From NCBI GenBank assembly GCA_030068145.1, contig JAPJBO010000151.1, forward strand, positions 186,001 through 250,000: a stretch of DNA of 64,000 nt. Direction: 5' to 3'. The translations under genes and the position numbers were made by a program. Below the pieces are notes generated by a model. It was not told the DNA's origin, did not search any database, and saw nothing but the letters and a program-made list of their open reading frames with translations. This stretch comes from Diplonema papillatum. Its lineage: Eukaryota > Euglenozoa > Diplonemea > Diplonemida > Diplonemidae. Shown here in pieces: positions 39,002 through 49,626 of this stretch (positions are counted from its first letter, which is position 1; the number at the start of each line of letters is the position of its first letter).

Positions 39002-40571
39002 ACTTGAAATCTTCTGTCTGACACACGACTGTTGCAACGAAGAACGTTTGCTGTGAAATATTGCGATGTTGCCTGCCACCACAATTCCACATTGTGACGT
39101 CACTTTGGACAACCCACTCGTTGGGTCAGTTGGGTGATCACAGGCCAGAGCGATTAGAGTGTTGGGGCTAGCTTGACAGCGATCATGGCAAACGTTGGAC
39201 GTTTGGACGTCCAACAAACGTTTGTGCTTGCATACCTGATGTCAAACGCGAACTAGGCGCCGCCTGCGCCTGCAGTTGGGATCCGAGTGTGGAGTCGGCT
39301 TGTGATCACTCGAGCCACGAAGCAGGGTCTTCATGCCCAGGGTGCCGCAGCGTGTGAGGGAACACTGGCTGAAGGCTAGTATCTCCCTGTGCACGCCCAA
39401 GGAGAACCAGAAGGAATCCATTTACCCTTATTTTCATTGTGTCCGCCTGCAGCCACGTGGACAAGTGCTATCAGTCTTATACTGTGTACAGATCGCGTCA
39501 TCGATAAACAACCGTTGCGTTTGCACGTTTGTCAACGTTTGCGTTTGTTAAATCTTGTCAAACGTACGTTTTCAAACGTCACCCTAGGTACGAACCTAAC
39601 ATAATGCGAAAAGAACAACAACAACAACAACAATACACGCTAGTAGAACGTAAGACATTTTCGAATTACCCTCACGGAAATATTCTGGACCGAAATATGC
39701 TTGGAACAACCTCTTTGTTTCAGGGGTTTCCGGTCTAACTTTATTCATTTGGACCAGTTCTGCACTAGCAACTTTGGACTACACTGGTTGCAGAATCTGA
39801 ATGACGTGTCCGGAGGAGACTGCGCGCGACTTACAGCGCGGAAGGTTGACCGGCTATACCCGTATCTCCCTCGTTTTGCACCTTTCTTAGCCGACTTGTA
39901 AAACAGTTTGCATGGATGCCCCCCAAACTACTTCATCACTACACCTCGACAGAGCAACTCCGACCGGTGGAAGCAGTTGTCATGTGTTCGCCTGTTCTAG
40001 GCTTCTATGAGCCGTCCGTATGGATGCAGCCGCTGGACATTGAATTCAACTTGTAGCGCTGGACTTTCACCCTGTGGAAACCTCATTCCAGGAACCAGCT
40101 GTACGTGTGTGCTGGACGGGGGTGGTGTGTCGGCTGGTGACACTTCTGGTCTAGTGTGCTGGCTCTTCCATTAGCCGCGTACTCTACACGGTAGGTGACG
40201 ACAAGTCGTCTTGTGCACTTTCAACGTCTTTTCGCGCTCAAGTGGTTAGTTCTTGATCTGCGCTGGTGCTAAACGTGTGTAGAGAGAGCTGGCCGGTGCT
40301 GGATGGGGTGGTGCGTCGGCTGGTGACACTTCTGCATGCGTCTTCAGGAACTGGACATCGACTTCAATCTGAAGCTCTATCTATCAGCGAGGATATCCTG
40401 AACTCTCACCCCGGTACTCCCAAGGGACTTACCCTGACGCCAGTTGTGTCTCAAGTAGCCAGCGCCCACTTTCCGGCCTGTTACTAGCTGTGCGGTTCAA
40501 GACCCTGAAGTAGATCGGCTGCTTGTATCGTAAGCCACTGATCGTCGCCCGCGGTACATAGTGGTATTCAG
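39002..40571. other. Long spacer
   Basis: No convincing gene. A frame at 39740-39901 (FHLDQFCTSNFGLHWLQNL preceded by a TTTGTTTCAG acceptor) is weakly exon-like. Duplicated phrase GTGTGCTGGACGGGGGTGGT / GGTGCTGGATGGGGTGGTG at 40110 and 40296, followed in both by CGGCTGGTGACACTTCTG, is a local duplication. Confidence 0.35.
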
Positions 40572-40702
40572 CTTAAGAAGCTGGAGGAGGGCGCCCGAGA
40601 CGTACCCAGACAGCGGGTGTGCTACACCCAGCATGCGTGTAGTTGCAACAAATGTACACTCGAAGCGGGTGTAACACCCGCTTTTTGCATCCAGCTTCTT
40701 AG
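40572..40702. mobile_element. Short inverted-repeat element
   Basis: Ends CTTAAGAAGCTGGA and, inverted, CTAAGAAGCTGGA. Inside is AGCGGGTGTAACACCCGCT and a second GCGGGTGTGCTACACCC palindrome. 131 bp. Confidence 0.55.
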
Positions 40703-40944
40703 GCTAACCATGCATAAGAGGCAGTCTGCCTAATCACCAAACTAAGACTTCCCGCCTGATTCTCGGGGCATGAACCGGGCACATGTAGATTCCATCCCCT
40801 CCTGCTATTGTAGATGAAATACGTTCGGTTGTTGATATAGTAGAACTTTCAAGCTTGGGGGGGCGGGGGGGGGGAAGTTGTGCGTGCGCTTGCAAGCACT
40901 GTTCGTCCATGTCTTTCATCCGATCCGTGGCTACCGTTTTTCAG

Positions 40945-41095
40945 ACCAAAGCATCAAGGCGTGGTGTACCTTGGGCTTGGCGCTTGGCTGAACACAGCCC
41001 GCAGAGACGGTCAACCACAGGACAGAGCTTACTTCGACTCAAGATTGCCGCAGTTGCCCGTTGCGACCTTTCCCGGCGAGCAACGAGGGAACTAA
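40945..41095 (+). CDS. Candidate terminal exon
   Basis: After CCGTTTTTCAG (to 40944) the frame reads PKHQGVVYLGLGAWLNTARR and ends FPGEQRGN at 41095. The related end at about 28000-28050 and the shared downstream sequence (41130-41178 versus 28080-28113) show the gene end was duplicated. Function unknown. Confidence 0.4.
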
Positions 41096-41287
41096 ACAAA
41101 AAGAGCAACACAGCAGTTAAATCAGGAAGTCAAAAAGGCGTCACGGGATAAGCCGGCAGCCGCTGTTTAACGGCTTCATCAGTGCATGCTGATCCATGTG
41201 GTCCATGTACTTAAACGTTCTCGTGCTTAACGGCTTCATCACGTGGGCGCCCTCAGGTGACACCACTGATTTACTGTTAACCTCTTG

Positions 41288-41502
41288 CCCCCCCCTCCCC
41301 CTAGGCATACAGTGCATATACGAGTCGTATTCTCGTATCAGATTCTCGTCTCAACTCGTCATACGAGTTTAGACGAGAAACGTCAAACGGAGACTTCAAA
41401 AAACCGACCGCTTACTACAAGAAACAGTCTAGAAACTGATACGAGAATACGACTCGTACACGAGAATACGACTCGTATGCACTGTATGCCTAGGGGGGGG
41501 GC
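41288..41502. mobile_element. MITE-like foldback element
   Basis: Left arm CTAGGCATACAGTGCATA, then CGAGTCGTATTCTCGTATCA. The right arm is its reverse complement with one extra CGAGAATACGACTCGTA unit, and the ends are C/G runs. The core (AAACGGAGACTTCAA, ACCGACCGCTTA, CAAGAAAC) recurs at 60831-60875. No clear target duplication. Confidence 0.7.
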
Positions 41503-42179
41503 CGACTTGTATACCACCAAAGTAGACCGGGAAGGGAAGCACACCCCCTCGCATTCCTCTCACACGCGGATCGCTGCCAGTCTGCGCTCTTGGCTCTTGT
41601 TTACCTTTTGCTCTCGACCGAAGGTAGCTGGAAGGCTCTGAATACTTGTGGTAATGTATCACCGCAGCCTACGAGAGCATCACGCGATTTTCATTACGAC
41701 GCAAGTTGAGAAGATCACCCGTCCTCTAGCCAGAAGGCTCTCAAAACTTTTGTTATTGCGTCAACCAGCCTCGCGATATCATCCATCACGACGCTGTTGG
41801 CAGCCCAGAATATGGACTTCGGGACTCCTTTGTGCACTTTCTTAGCAGGAACTTGTGGACTCGGGTCGCCTGTCCGTTCAAGGGACTTCGGTCTCGCTTG
41901 TCTGCCCAGATTTGTTCGTGGGGCTTAATGATTATCCTGCCTGCCCAGCTTAGAGACTAACGGACTGCCCGCAAACGTCTTACCTATGTAAGCTGTCTTC
42001 AGGAGTCGGGAACGAGTTCGAAGTGACCAACGGAATCCCCCCAGGGCTCCCAAAGAAACCACCCGCCCCCACATAGCCCTTACTTGCTCTTAAGAGAACC
42101 CATTTAACAAAGGTCACCCGGAGACCCCAACATCCCGGAATCTCAAGCGAACTTCAACTCGAAAACGTGGGGAGGAGGG
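41503..42179. other. Spacer
   Basis: Nothing recognised before 42105, where the short TCACCCGGAGACC ... TCAAGCGAACTTCAACTC leader-like repeat begins. Confidence 0.3.
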
Positions 42180-42415
42180 GCGCAGCCCATGGAATTTGTG
42201 CCTGGTTGTCGCCGTCGGACGCGGGGCTGCCGTTCTCTTCGTCGGCTTCGCGGCCGCTCCTCCCGCCGCTGCCCCCGCGCCGCCGCCCGGGCGCCGGCAG
42301 GACAAGAACGCGGCGGCCTGCGGGCGGGGCGGGCTGCGCCGGTTCGACTCGACGTCGTCGTCCTTCCGCTTGCCGCTCCGCCGCCCCCGCCAGGCGAGCA
42401 GCAGCAACGTGAACT
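42180..42415 (+). pseudogene. Rearranged copy of the 5' end of the 1688-residue ORF, with internal inversion
   Basis: 42189-42219 matches the start of the ORF at 44017 (GTGCCTGGTTGTCGCCGTCG). 42215-42405 is then the reverse complement of about 44085-44275, including CGACGTCGTCGTCCTTCCGC. The inversion destroys the frame. Confidence 0.75.
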
Positions 42416-42477
42416 TGAAATGCAGGTACCACAAGGGATAAGCTTGCATTTGTCATTAGCTAGGGTTACTTGATAAC

Positions 42478-42880
42478 GTCGTCCGAAGACGATCTCGATG
42501 CGGACGAAGACGATGATGACAGGCTGATGATATCCAGCTCCATTTTTTGAATGCTGCGCTTTCGCGCCGCGAGCTTTTTCTTGGGGTTTCCCGCCGGCAG
42601 TTCTGCCGAGGCAGTCGCTCGGGGGGACAATCCTGATGTGGACGAAGACGATGATGAAGATGATGTGGTCGTGAGGCTGGTGTTATCCAGCTCCATTCTC
42701 AGGCGAGCAGCAGCACGACGGCCGCGCCGCCCCAAAGGAACGCACACCACAACAGGCAGCGACGACACCGGCTCTGCGGTGTCCAACACTTCCGACGGCG
42801 TCTTGTCCTGGAAACCGGCACACGAAAGAGAAGCAGCCGGTGTAGCAGGCTGCCATCACTCAATGAAAATGGACCCCAAC
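42478..42880 (+). pseudogene. Acidic-repeat and DDTGSAVSNTSD fragment of the long-ORF family
   Basis: Plus frames encode SSEDDLDADEDDDDRLMISS, a second acidic block NPDVDEDDDEDDVVVRLVLS, then GSDDTGSAVSNTSDGVLSWK, which is the repeat of the 1688-residue ORF. The first part is also at 26813-26885. Confidence 0.65.
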
Positions 42881-42889
42881 GAAACATTT

Positions 42890-43060
42890 ATCAACGGTCA
42901 CACGGAGACCCTAAACCCCCGGAGTTTCAAGCGAACTTTAACTCTAAAAATCCCGCACTCACGTAGCCCTTACTTGTTCTTAAGAGAACCCATTTAACAA
43001 ACGTCACCCAGAGACCCTTACATCCCGGGATCTCAAGCGAGCTTCAACTCGAAACCTCCC
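42890..43060 (+). repeat. Leader-like dispersed repeat, two tandem copies
   Basis: GGTCACACGGAGACCCTAAA ... TTTCAAGCGAACTTTAACTC, then again CGTCACCCAGAGACCCTTAC ... TCTCAAGCGAGCTTCAACTC. Same family as 42105-42165. Confidence 0.65.
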
Positions 43061-43384
43061 CCCTTGATGCTAGCAGGAGCCGAACAACCTACCACGAACT
43101 TGTCCACCCACACACCCACCTTTTCCCCCTTTCTTTCATTCTTTTTTTTTTTCCCGCCCGATCAGCAGGGCCTTATATATAAAAACTCCTCCCACGTAAC
43201 TGTCCATAAATTGCTCGGAGTTACTAAAAATCCCAGTTGCGGCACAACTGCACGTTTATGTACCTGACAGGGTGTACCTCTTTTGTGGTTCTCACTACTG
43301 TCCACCACAGAGACTGTCCTTCGGGAAGCAAAAGAGCCATGCGAAGAATGTTGAAGTATGGCTAAAGATAAAGTGGTGTCACCT

Positions 43385-43535
43385 GAGGGGGTAATCTCGG
43401 CGGACAGCCACGGTCTTCGCTTTCTTGGCAACATGTCATGAAACAGCCAGAAATACTAGCGCCGCAGGCGCGGAAAATTTTTCAAGCTATTGGGCTAGTC
43501 GCAGGTTTCAAAATTGAGGCTGTACGTTGCTTATC
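43385..43535 (-). repeat. Inverted dispersed repeat, copy 1
   Basis: Reverse complement of 57045-57215 (shared CGCCGCAGGCGCGGAAA, TTTTCAAGCTATTGGGC, CGGTCTTCGCTTTCTTGGCA). About 85 percent identical. Confidence 0.8.
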
Positions 43536-43619
43536 CAAAGGTGCAGTAACCGGTGCTGTGCACTGCTAGTGTGACTGCTGTACTGTAGCACTACTACTGG
43601 GCCCCTCAGCCGGGGCATT

Positions 43620-43670
43620 CTGTGCTTTTTTTTTTTTTTTTTTTGTTGCTCGGACTTGGTCCGAGCACCA
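43620..43670. repeat. T18 run and TGCTCGGAC hairpin
   Basis: A run of T directly followed by a hairpin GCTCGGACTTGGTCCGAGC. May be the poly(A) end of a minus-strand retroposon. Confidence 0.45.
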
Positions 43671-43734
43671 GACCCATATATAAGCCACTGCCGATCAGCA
43701 GGGTATTAGTTTGAAGGCTTCTGGGGTTTGCAGA

Positions 43735-43990
43735 TTTAGACTGTGGGGGGGCCCAGGGCCACATTCATTGCGAATGTGCTCGTGGTGTCGGTCGCAGGAG
43801 TTTCCTTTTTTTTGGCTAGCCAAAGTGAGAAAGAGCGAAAGAGTACGAACCGTAGTGGGTAGAGAAGAGACCGAGTGTAAAAGAAGTTGGCGGTAGCACA
43901 AACTACCGGGCCAGCGGAGACCACCGCAAAAAGATCTCTAATGTTTCCTTATCCCTCAAAACCAGCACCAATAACAACGACCCCCCGTTA
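43735..43990 (+). repeat. Dispersed repeat, copy 1 (copy 2 at 57945-58355)
   Basis: GCCCAGGGCCACATTCATTG, GGTGTCGGTCGCAGGAGT, AGTGTAAAA and CAGCGGAG-CCACCGCAAAAA in the same order as at 57950-58350. A weaker relative lies at 35640-35690. It ends just before the 1688-residue ORF, so it may supply its upstream region. Confidence 0.75.
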
Positions 43991-44016
43991 GGTGCCAGCA
44001 TTGGGGGGAGGAGGGC

Positions 44017-47000
44017 ATGGAATATGCGACCCTGCTGTGCCTGGTTGTCGCCGTCGGGCTGGCGGCGGCCCGCGGGCGGGCCTTGGTCGTGCTGCTGCTC
44101 GCCTGGCGGGGGCGGCGGAGCGGCAAGCGGAAGGACGACGACGTCGAGTCGAACCGGCGCAGGCCGCCCCGCCCGCAGGCCGCCGCGTTCTTGTCCTTCC
44201 GGCGCCCGGGCGGCGGCGCGGGGGCAGCGGCGGGAGGAAGCGGCCGCGAAGCCGACGAAGAGAACGGCAGCCCCGCGCCCAGCCCGCGCACCTTGTCCTT
44301 TGAGTGGCCGCGCCGCTCTGAAGAAACGCACGCCGCAACCGGCAGCGACGACACCGGCTCTGCGGTGTCCAACACTTCCGACGCCGTCTTGTCCTGGAAA
44401 CCGGCACACGAAAGAGAAGCAGTCGGTGTAGCAGGCAGCCATGCCACCAGACACCGCCCGGGAGGGGTCGAAACCGCAGCGTGCGAACGACCAGAACGGG
44501 CGAAACCCGCGGCGCGTGAGACTGAAGACCTGCCGGGGCAAAGCGTGCGTCCAGTCTTGTCCTTTGAGTGGCCGCGCCACTCCGAAGAATCGCACACCGC
44601 AGCAGGCAGCGACGACACCGGCTCTGCGGTGTCTAACAGTTCCGACTCCGTCCTGTCCTGGAAACCGTCACGCGAAAGAGATGCAGTTCGCGTAGCAGGC
44701 AGCCGTGACGCCGACACTGCGGTGTCCAACGATGCCGACTCCGTCCTGTCCAGCAAGCAACCGCCGTGCAAAAGAGGAGGAGCGCACGCGGCGGGCACCA
44801 CGCATTCGTCCAACAACCCGGCCCCCGTTTTCTCCTGCGAGCCGCTGCGCATCGCAGGCAGCCGCGAGGGCGACGACGCGAGGGGTCCGCGCACCCCGCA
44901 GTCCGGCAGTGCGGCTTCCGTGTTGCCCGGGGATGGCTTCCACCGAAGCCGAACCCGACGGGGCCATGAACGTGCAGCCCCTGGGTCCCCTAGCAGCACA
45001 CCGTCGTCGATCGCCTGTGTTGCTGCAGCACAGCACCGCCACCATTCTTGTTCTGGAGCTTCATCAGCTTCCCTGGAGAACCAAGCAGGACCCTCGGCTG
45101 ACTGGAAAGACGCGAAGGAGTGCCACTACACGGACGACAGAACGCCGGCCCACCGAGTCCTCCTAATCCAACGAGACCAGACGCATTCGTCTACCTCAAC
45201 CCCTGCCACCGCACCGTACGTGGTCACCAGTGTTGCCGCCGCACAGCACCGCCACCATTCTTGTTCTGGAGCTTCATCAACTCCCCTGGAGAACCAAGCA
45301 GGGCCCTCGGCTGACCGTCAAGACGCGAAGGAGTACACGGACGACAGAACGCCGACCCACCGAGTCCTAACCCAGCGAGACCAGACGCAATCGTCCACCT
45401 CAACCCCTGCCACGGCACCGCTCATCGGTGTTGCTGCAGCGCAGCACCGCAATCATTCTTGTTCTGAAGCTTCATCAGTCTCCCTGGAGAACGAAGCAGG
45501 GCCCTCGGCTGAGCGGCAAGCAGACACAAAGGAGTGCCACAACACGGACGACAGAACGCCGACCCACCAAGTCCTAACCCAGCGAGACCGGACACAAGCG
45601 CATACCTCAACCCCTGCCACGGCACCGTACGTGCTCACCGGTGTCCCTGCAGCACAGCACCGCCAGAATTCGTGTTCTGGTGCTTCATCATCCGCTTCGC
45701 TGGAAAACCACGCAGAGCTCTCGGCTGACCGGAGAGACGCAAAGGAGAGCCGCGGCACGGACGATCGGCCAACGCCGCCACACCGCGGCGGCGGTCTGAC
45801 CCAGCGCGACCGGAAGCAAGCGGGTTCGACCCCTGCCACCCTTTGCGGCACCCCCGCCTTCGCCCCGTTCGCAAAGGGAACGCCGCTGCCGCCCGGCACG
45901 CCGGCTTCCGCGCAGGACTCCCCTTTGATCCTGCCCCTTCCCTGCAGTCGGTTCAGCACGCCGACGTTCGCTCCGGCGGACCCCGTGGCGTCGCCGTCCT
46001 CGCGGTTGCTGCCCGCGGCGTCGTTGTACCTGCCGATGCCGGACGCTGCGCTGGCCGCGGGGCAGCCGGGCAGGGCCGCGGACGGCTGGGCCCGGCCGCG
46101 CGCCATGCGGAGCAGGCCAGGGTTCGACGTGTCGAACCTGCTCCCGTTGGACGTCAGCGGCGCTTCTCTGCACCTGTTCCCTCCGAGCCCGGCGGGCGCG
46201 GCACCCGGAGCGGCAGCCGGCGCCACCCCTGGCCGGCTTGATTCATCCCGCAGCTCTCTGCACCTGTGTCCTCCGAGCCCCGCTGACGCTACGCCTTGTG
46301 CAACCGGCCGTGTCTCTGGCCAACTCGATTCTTCCCGCAGCTCGCTGCATCTGTGTCCTCCGAGCCCCGCTGATGGCGCTGCAACCGGCGGTGCCTCTGG
46401 CCAGCTTGATTCTTCCCTCACCTCCCTGCACCTGTGTCCTCCGAGCCCCGCAGATGCTACGCTTGGTACTGCAGCCGGCGCTGCCCCTGGCCAACTCGAT
46501 TCTTCCCTCGCCTCGCTGCACCTGTATTGCCCGAGCTCTGCCGACGCCACGCCTGGCGCTACGACCCCTGGCCAACTCGATCCATCCCGGGCCTCTCTGC
46601 ACCTGCGCCCGCTGAGTCCTGCCGGCGCAGCGGGCCACCACGCCGCACCCGGCACGGCAACCAGCGTTCCCCACTCTACCCAAGCCTCGCTGCCCCCGTA
46701 TCCCCCGAGTCCCGCTGCTGAAGCAACAGGTCGTCATGTCACGCCCAGCATGCCAACCAGCACGACCCGCGGCCCTTTGAACCTGTATCCCCCAAGTCCT
46801 GTCTGTACAGCAGGCCATCACGCCACACCCAGCACAGCAACCAGCATCCCTTTTTCTTCCCAAACCTCTCTGCGCGCGCACCCGGCAAGCCCTGCCGGTG
46901 CAGCAGGCCATCAGTCTTCCCTGGTCACCTCGGGGTATCTGGGCCGTGTGCAGAAGGCGAAGGTCGCAAGCAGCACTTCCCCAGAAGTGCTCGGGTCCCC

Positions 47001-49083
47001 GCCAGGTTTGCAGCGTCTGTGCCCTGCCGGGTCCGGGTCTGCGGACGGGGGAGGGCACGGTCCCGGAGCGTGCGCCAATGCGAACCATTTCACTACCATT
47101 TCCTACCACAAACCTGTGGCGTCCCTGCCCAGCGTGCCCAGTTCTCCACATCCCAGTCACGCGGCGTCGAAGCACCCGCCCTGTGCAGTCGATTCACTCC
47201 CGATCGATCCCTCTGACCTGAGGACTTCCTGGAAGAGGTTCCACTGCACGTCCAGTTCCCCCTGCCACGTGCCCGGAGGTCAGAGCCACGGCCTTTGCGC
47301 GCAGCCGGACCCAACCTACCGGGACCCGTTGTGGAGCGACTGCTCGAACCTGCCGTCCAGCGTACCGGGCTCGCCGTTGCACGCACCGTTGGCTCCGCGC
47401 GCGCGGAATGCCGCAAGCGGCCACACCTGCCTGATGAACGCATCCTCGCCCAGACACGGACCAGCGGGCCTACACGACCCACCGCTGTGGCGTTGCTCCA
47501 TCATGCCGCACAGTGTCCCGAGCTCCCCGTTCCACGGACCTGCCGGTTCTCGGTTGCAAGGGAGCGCGCACGCGTCTGATGCGCCCGCGCACGCGTTTTG
47601 CCGGGGTGTGCCATCTTGGCTGGGCGTGTCGTGCAGTGTCCCGAGCTCGCCGTGCCACACGTTCGCTGCCCCGAGTCCCCGGGAGATCGCACACCACTTC
47701 AAATCACCGGCGAGTGTGCCGAGCACACCGCACCACACTTTTGGCAAGCTAGATGCCGCTGCGGTTCCGCACGCTCTCGCCTGCTTCTCAAGCATGCCGT
47801 CGAGTGTCCCAAGTTCGCCGAGTCACACGCTCACTGCCCCGAGTCCGCGTGGCGACCAACGAGCCCCGCTGGAGATCTCGCATTACGCCCGCGCACCGTT
47901 TCCGCCACTGTCGTCGAGTCTTCCCAGCACGCCGCATCACGCGTCCGGCAGGCACGATGCCGCCTCAGCTCCGCACACTCTCGCCTGCTTCTCAAACATG
48001 CCGTCAAGTGTCCCGAGCTCGCCGTGCCACATGGCCCGGACAAGGGGGGCTCTGGCTTGCAAACCGGCAGCGAGCGTTCCGAACTCGCCTTGCAATGCGT
48101 CGACCACTCCGACAGCAGTCTGCGCCACAACGTACAGCTTCTGCCTCGCCCAGCACACCCTCACGACCCTCACGAACGGTGAGCACGCGACGGAGAGCCT
48201 GTTGAGCAACGTCGGGGTTGCATTCCGCACTTTCGACAAACCAGACAAACCAGGCCTATCAGGCTGGTCAAGCGTGCCCGGCTCTCCGTGCGCAGGAGCA
48301 ACTCGGGGTCGTACTCATGATCATTTGGCTGCTTCAACTGCTGCTGCTGCTGTTGCGCCCGGCGATCAGTGTCAACCACAGGCCCCGGCTGATATGCCAC
48401 AAGCGTCGTCGCGCCTGCCCAGTTACAACTCAGGGGCGAACGCGGGCCGCTTCCATGACAATTCGGCTCCTGCTTCTGCATCTGCCAGTCAGCAAAACGG
48501 CGGCGGTGGCTTTTTGCAGGCGTCTCCGTCCGTCCCCAGCTTTCCGTGCCCAGGCGCGATGGCTGGCCGAGTTCATGACGCGCTGGGGGTTTCATCATCT
48601 TTTCCTTCCTCGTCTGCCAGTCAACGTCGTCCGCAGGCCCAGAACCAGATTGTTGGTGGGCCCGGCCCGTTGCAGGCGCCGCCGAGCGTGCCCATCTCTC
48701 CTTGCACACGAGCACCGGCGGCCGCAGCACACCAGCAGAAGTGCGCAGCGGGTGTAGCTCCCTGCGAGGTCAAGCAGCCCGCAGCGGTGGATGCCGAAGA
48801 CGGCCCGCCGATGCAGGCCCAGGTCGTGGTGCGGCACCGGGGCGGGCCGGGGCCGGGGATGCCGGCGGTGTCGCCGAAGGAAAACGGACTCGATTCTCTG
48901 TCCTTGCACGCGTGCGCGTGGGACGCCGTGTGGAAGGCCACCGCCGCGAGTTCCCTGGCACCGCTGCCCTCCTTCAGCCCTGCGTCGCGCACGTTGGTGC
49001 TCGCGGTGCCGAGCCCGAGCCACACAGGCCGTCGGGGCTTCGACTCGAGGTGTGCCTTCAATTTTCTCCTTTTTTTGTGTTGA
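44017..49083 (+). CDS. Very long Ser/Pro-rich protein with four repeat domains
   Basis: 1688 residues from the ATG at 44017, uninterrupted. N-terminus: hydrophobic YATLLCLVVAVGLAAARG and ALVVLLLAW, a possible signal or anchor, then a basic stretch. Four repeat blocks follow. (1) GSDDTGSAVSNTSD-x-VLSW, about four copies. (2) Five copies of a roughly 60-residue unit with AAQHRHHSCSGASS and DDRTP-x-H-x-VL. (3) About nine copies of LDSSRSSLHLCPPSPADA. (4) Over twenty SVPSSPCH motifs. The dense Ser-Pro sites could be phosphorylated by proline-directed kinases. No enzyme domain is seen. Low complexity makes function uncertain; preserved frame over 5 kb argues for a real gene. A kinase gene follows 0.5 kb downstream. 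Confidence 0.6.
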   Translation: MEYATLLCLVVAVGLAAARGRALVVLLLAWRGRRSGKRKDDDVESNRRRPPRPQAAAFLSFRRPGGGAGAAAGGSGREADEENGSPAPSPRTLSFEWPRRSEETHAATGSDDTGSAVSNTSDAVLSWKPAHEREAVGVAGSHATRHRPGGVETAACERPERAKPAARETEDLPGQSVRPVLSFEWPRHSEESHTAAGSDDTGSAVSNSSDSVLSWKPSRERDAVRVAGSRDADTAVSNDADSVLSSKQPPCKRGGAHAAGTTHSSNNPAPVFSCEPLRIAGSREGDDARGPRTPQSGSAASVLPGDGFHRSRTRRGHERAAPGSPSSTPSSIACVAAAQHRHHSCSGASSASLENQAGPSADWKDAKECHYTDDRTPAHRVLLIQRDQTHSSTSTPATAPYVVTSVAAAQHRHHSCSGASSTPLENQAGPSADRQDAKEYTDDRTPTHRVLTQRDQTQSSTSTPATAPLIGVAAAQHRNHSCSEASSVSLENEAGPSAERQADTKECHNTDDRTPTHQVLTQRDRTQAHTSTPATAPYVLTGVPAAQHRQNSCSGASSSASLENHAELSADRRDAKESRGTDDRPTPPHRGGGLTQRDRKQAGSTPATLCGTPAFAPFAKGTPLPPGTPASAQDSPLILPLPCSRFSTPTFAPADPVASPSSRLLPAASLYLPMPDAALAAGQPGRAADGWARPRAMRSRPGFDVSNLLPLDVSGASLHLFPPSPAGAAPGAAAGATPGRLDSSRSSLHLCPPSPADATPCATGRVSGQLDSSRSSLHLCPPSPADGAATGGASGQLDSSLTSLHLCPPSPADATLGTAAGAAPGQLDSSLASLHLYCPSSADATPGATTPGQLDPSRASLHLRPLSPAGAAGHHAAPGTATSVPHSTQASLPPYPPSPAAEATGRHVTPSMPTSTTRGPLNLYPPSPVCTAGHHATPSTATSIPFSSQTSLRAHPASPAGAAGHQSSLVTSGYLGRVQKAKVASSTSPEVLGSPPGLQRLCPAGSGSADGGGHGPGACANANHFTTISYHKPVASLPSVPSSPHPSHAASKHPPCAVDSLPIDPSDLRTSWKRFHCTSSSPCHVPGGQSHGLCAQPDPTYRDPLWSDCSNLPSSVPGSPLHAPLAPRARNAASGHTCLMNASSPRHGPAGLHDPPLWRCSIMPHSVPSSPFHGPAGSRLQGSAHASDAPAHAFCRGVPSWLGVSCSVPSSPCHTFAAPSPREIAHHFKSPASVPSTPHHTFGKLDAAAVPHALACFSSMPSSVPSSPSHTLTAPSPRGDQRAPLEISHYARAPFPPLSSSLPSTPHHASGRHDAASAPHTLACFSNMPSSVPSSPCHMARTRGALACKPAASVPNSPCNASTTPTAVCATTYSFCLAQHTLTTLTNGEHATESLLSNVGVAFRTFDKPDKPGLSGWSSVPGSPCAGATRGRTHDHLAASTAAAAVAPGDQCQPQAPADMPQASSRLPSYNSGANAGRFHDNSAPASASASQQNGGGGFLQASPSVPSFPCPGAMAGRVHDALGVSSSFPSSSASQRRPQAQNQIVGGPGPLQAPPSVPISPCTRAPAAAAHQQKCAAGVAPCEVKQPAAVDAEDGPPMQAQVVVRHRGGPGPGMPAVSPKENGLDSLSLHACAWDAVWKATAASSLAPLPSFSPASRTLVLAVPSPSHTGRRGFDSRCAFNFLLFLC

Positions 49084-49626
49084 CGAAACCCGAAGCTCTA
49101 ATAAGGCACTTACGACGAGCTTAAGAGGCGAAAACATGACACGTCACGTGCGAAGAGATAGCCGCGCCGTCGGCGATGCAGATTATCGCCACAGATTCTT
49201 TGCATTCTAACCCAAACTAATAAGGCAGATATCAATTGCAGAATAACACGAAAAGCCTCCTGGCAAAACCCGTTTGACATTTCTTGTTGTTGTTGGCAAT
49301 TGCATTGCGAGTCTGTCTTACTTGCCGCACACCTCAGAGTGTAGTCATCCCCTCCAATTCCAGCACTGCCGCTGTTGTAGCGCACTGGGGAGCCGGTCTC
49401 ACCTTCGGGATAAGCAGCGTTCTTCGGAACTACTGCAGGGAAGAATTGAGCCGACCGAACATTTTGGGGCTTCCCTCGTAGAAGGTAGTGCACTAAACAA
49501 TGGAACATGAAAGAGAAAATCAAAGCGAACGAAGAAGTGCTAATACAGGAAACCTAATCCCCCCACAAAAGGTTTATCCTATACACGCGAAGAGCTCACA
49601 ACAAGAAACCTTTGCTTTGCTTTATC
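49084..49626. other. Intergenic region between the two long ORFs
   Basis: Short repeat shared with 16426-16500 at 49232-49290. No gene recognised. Confidence 0.35.

Noticed and set aside
45453..46655. 400-codon minus-strand ORF
   Set aside because: Antisense shadow of the repeat blocks in the 1688-residue ORF.
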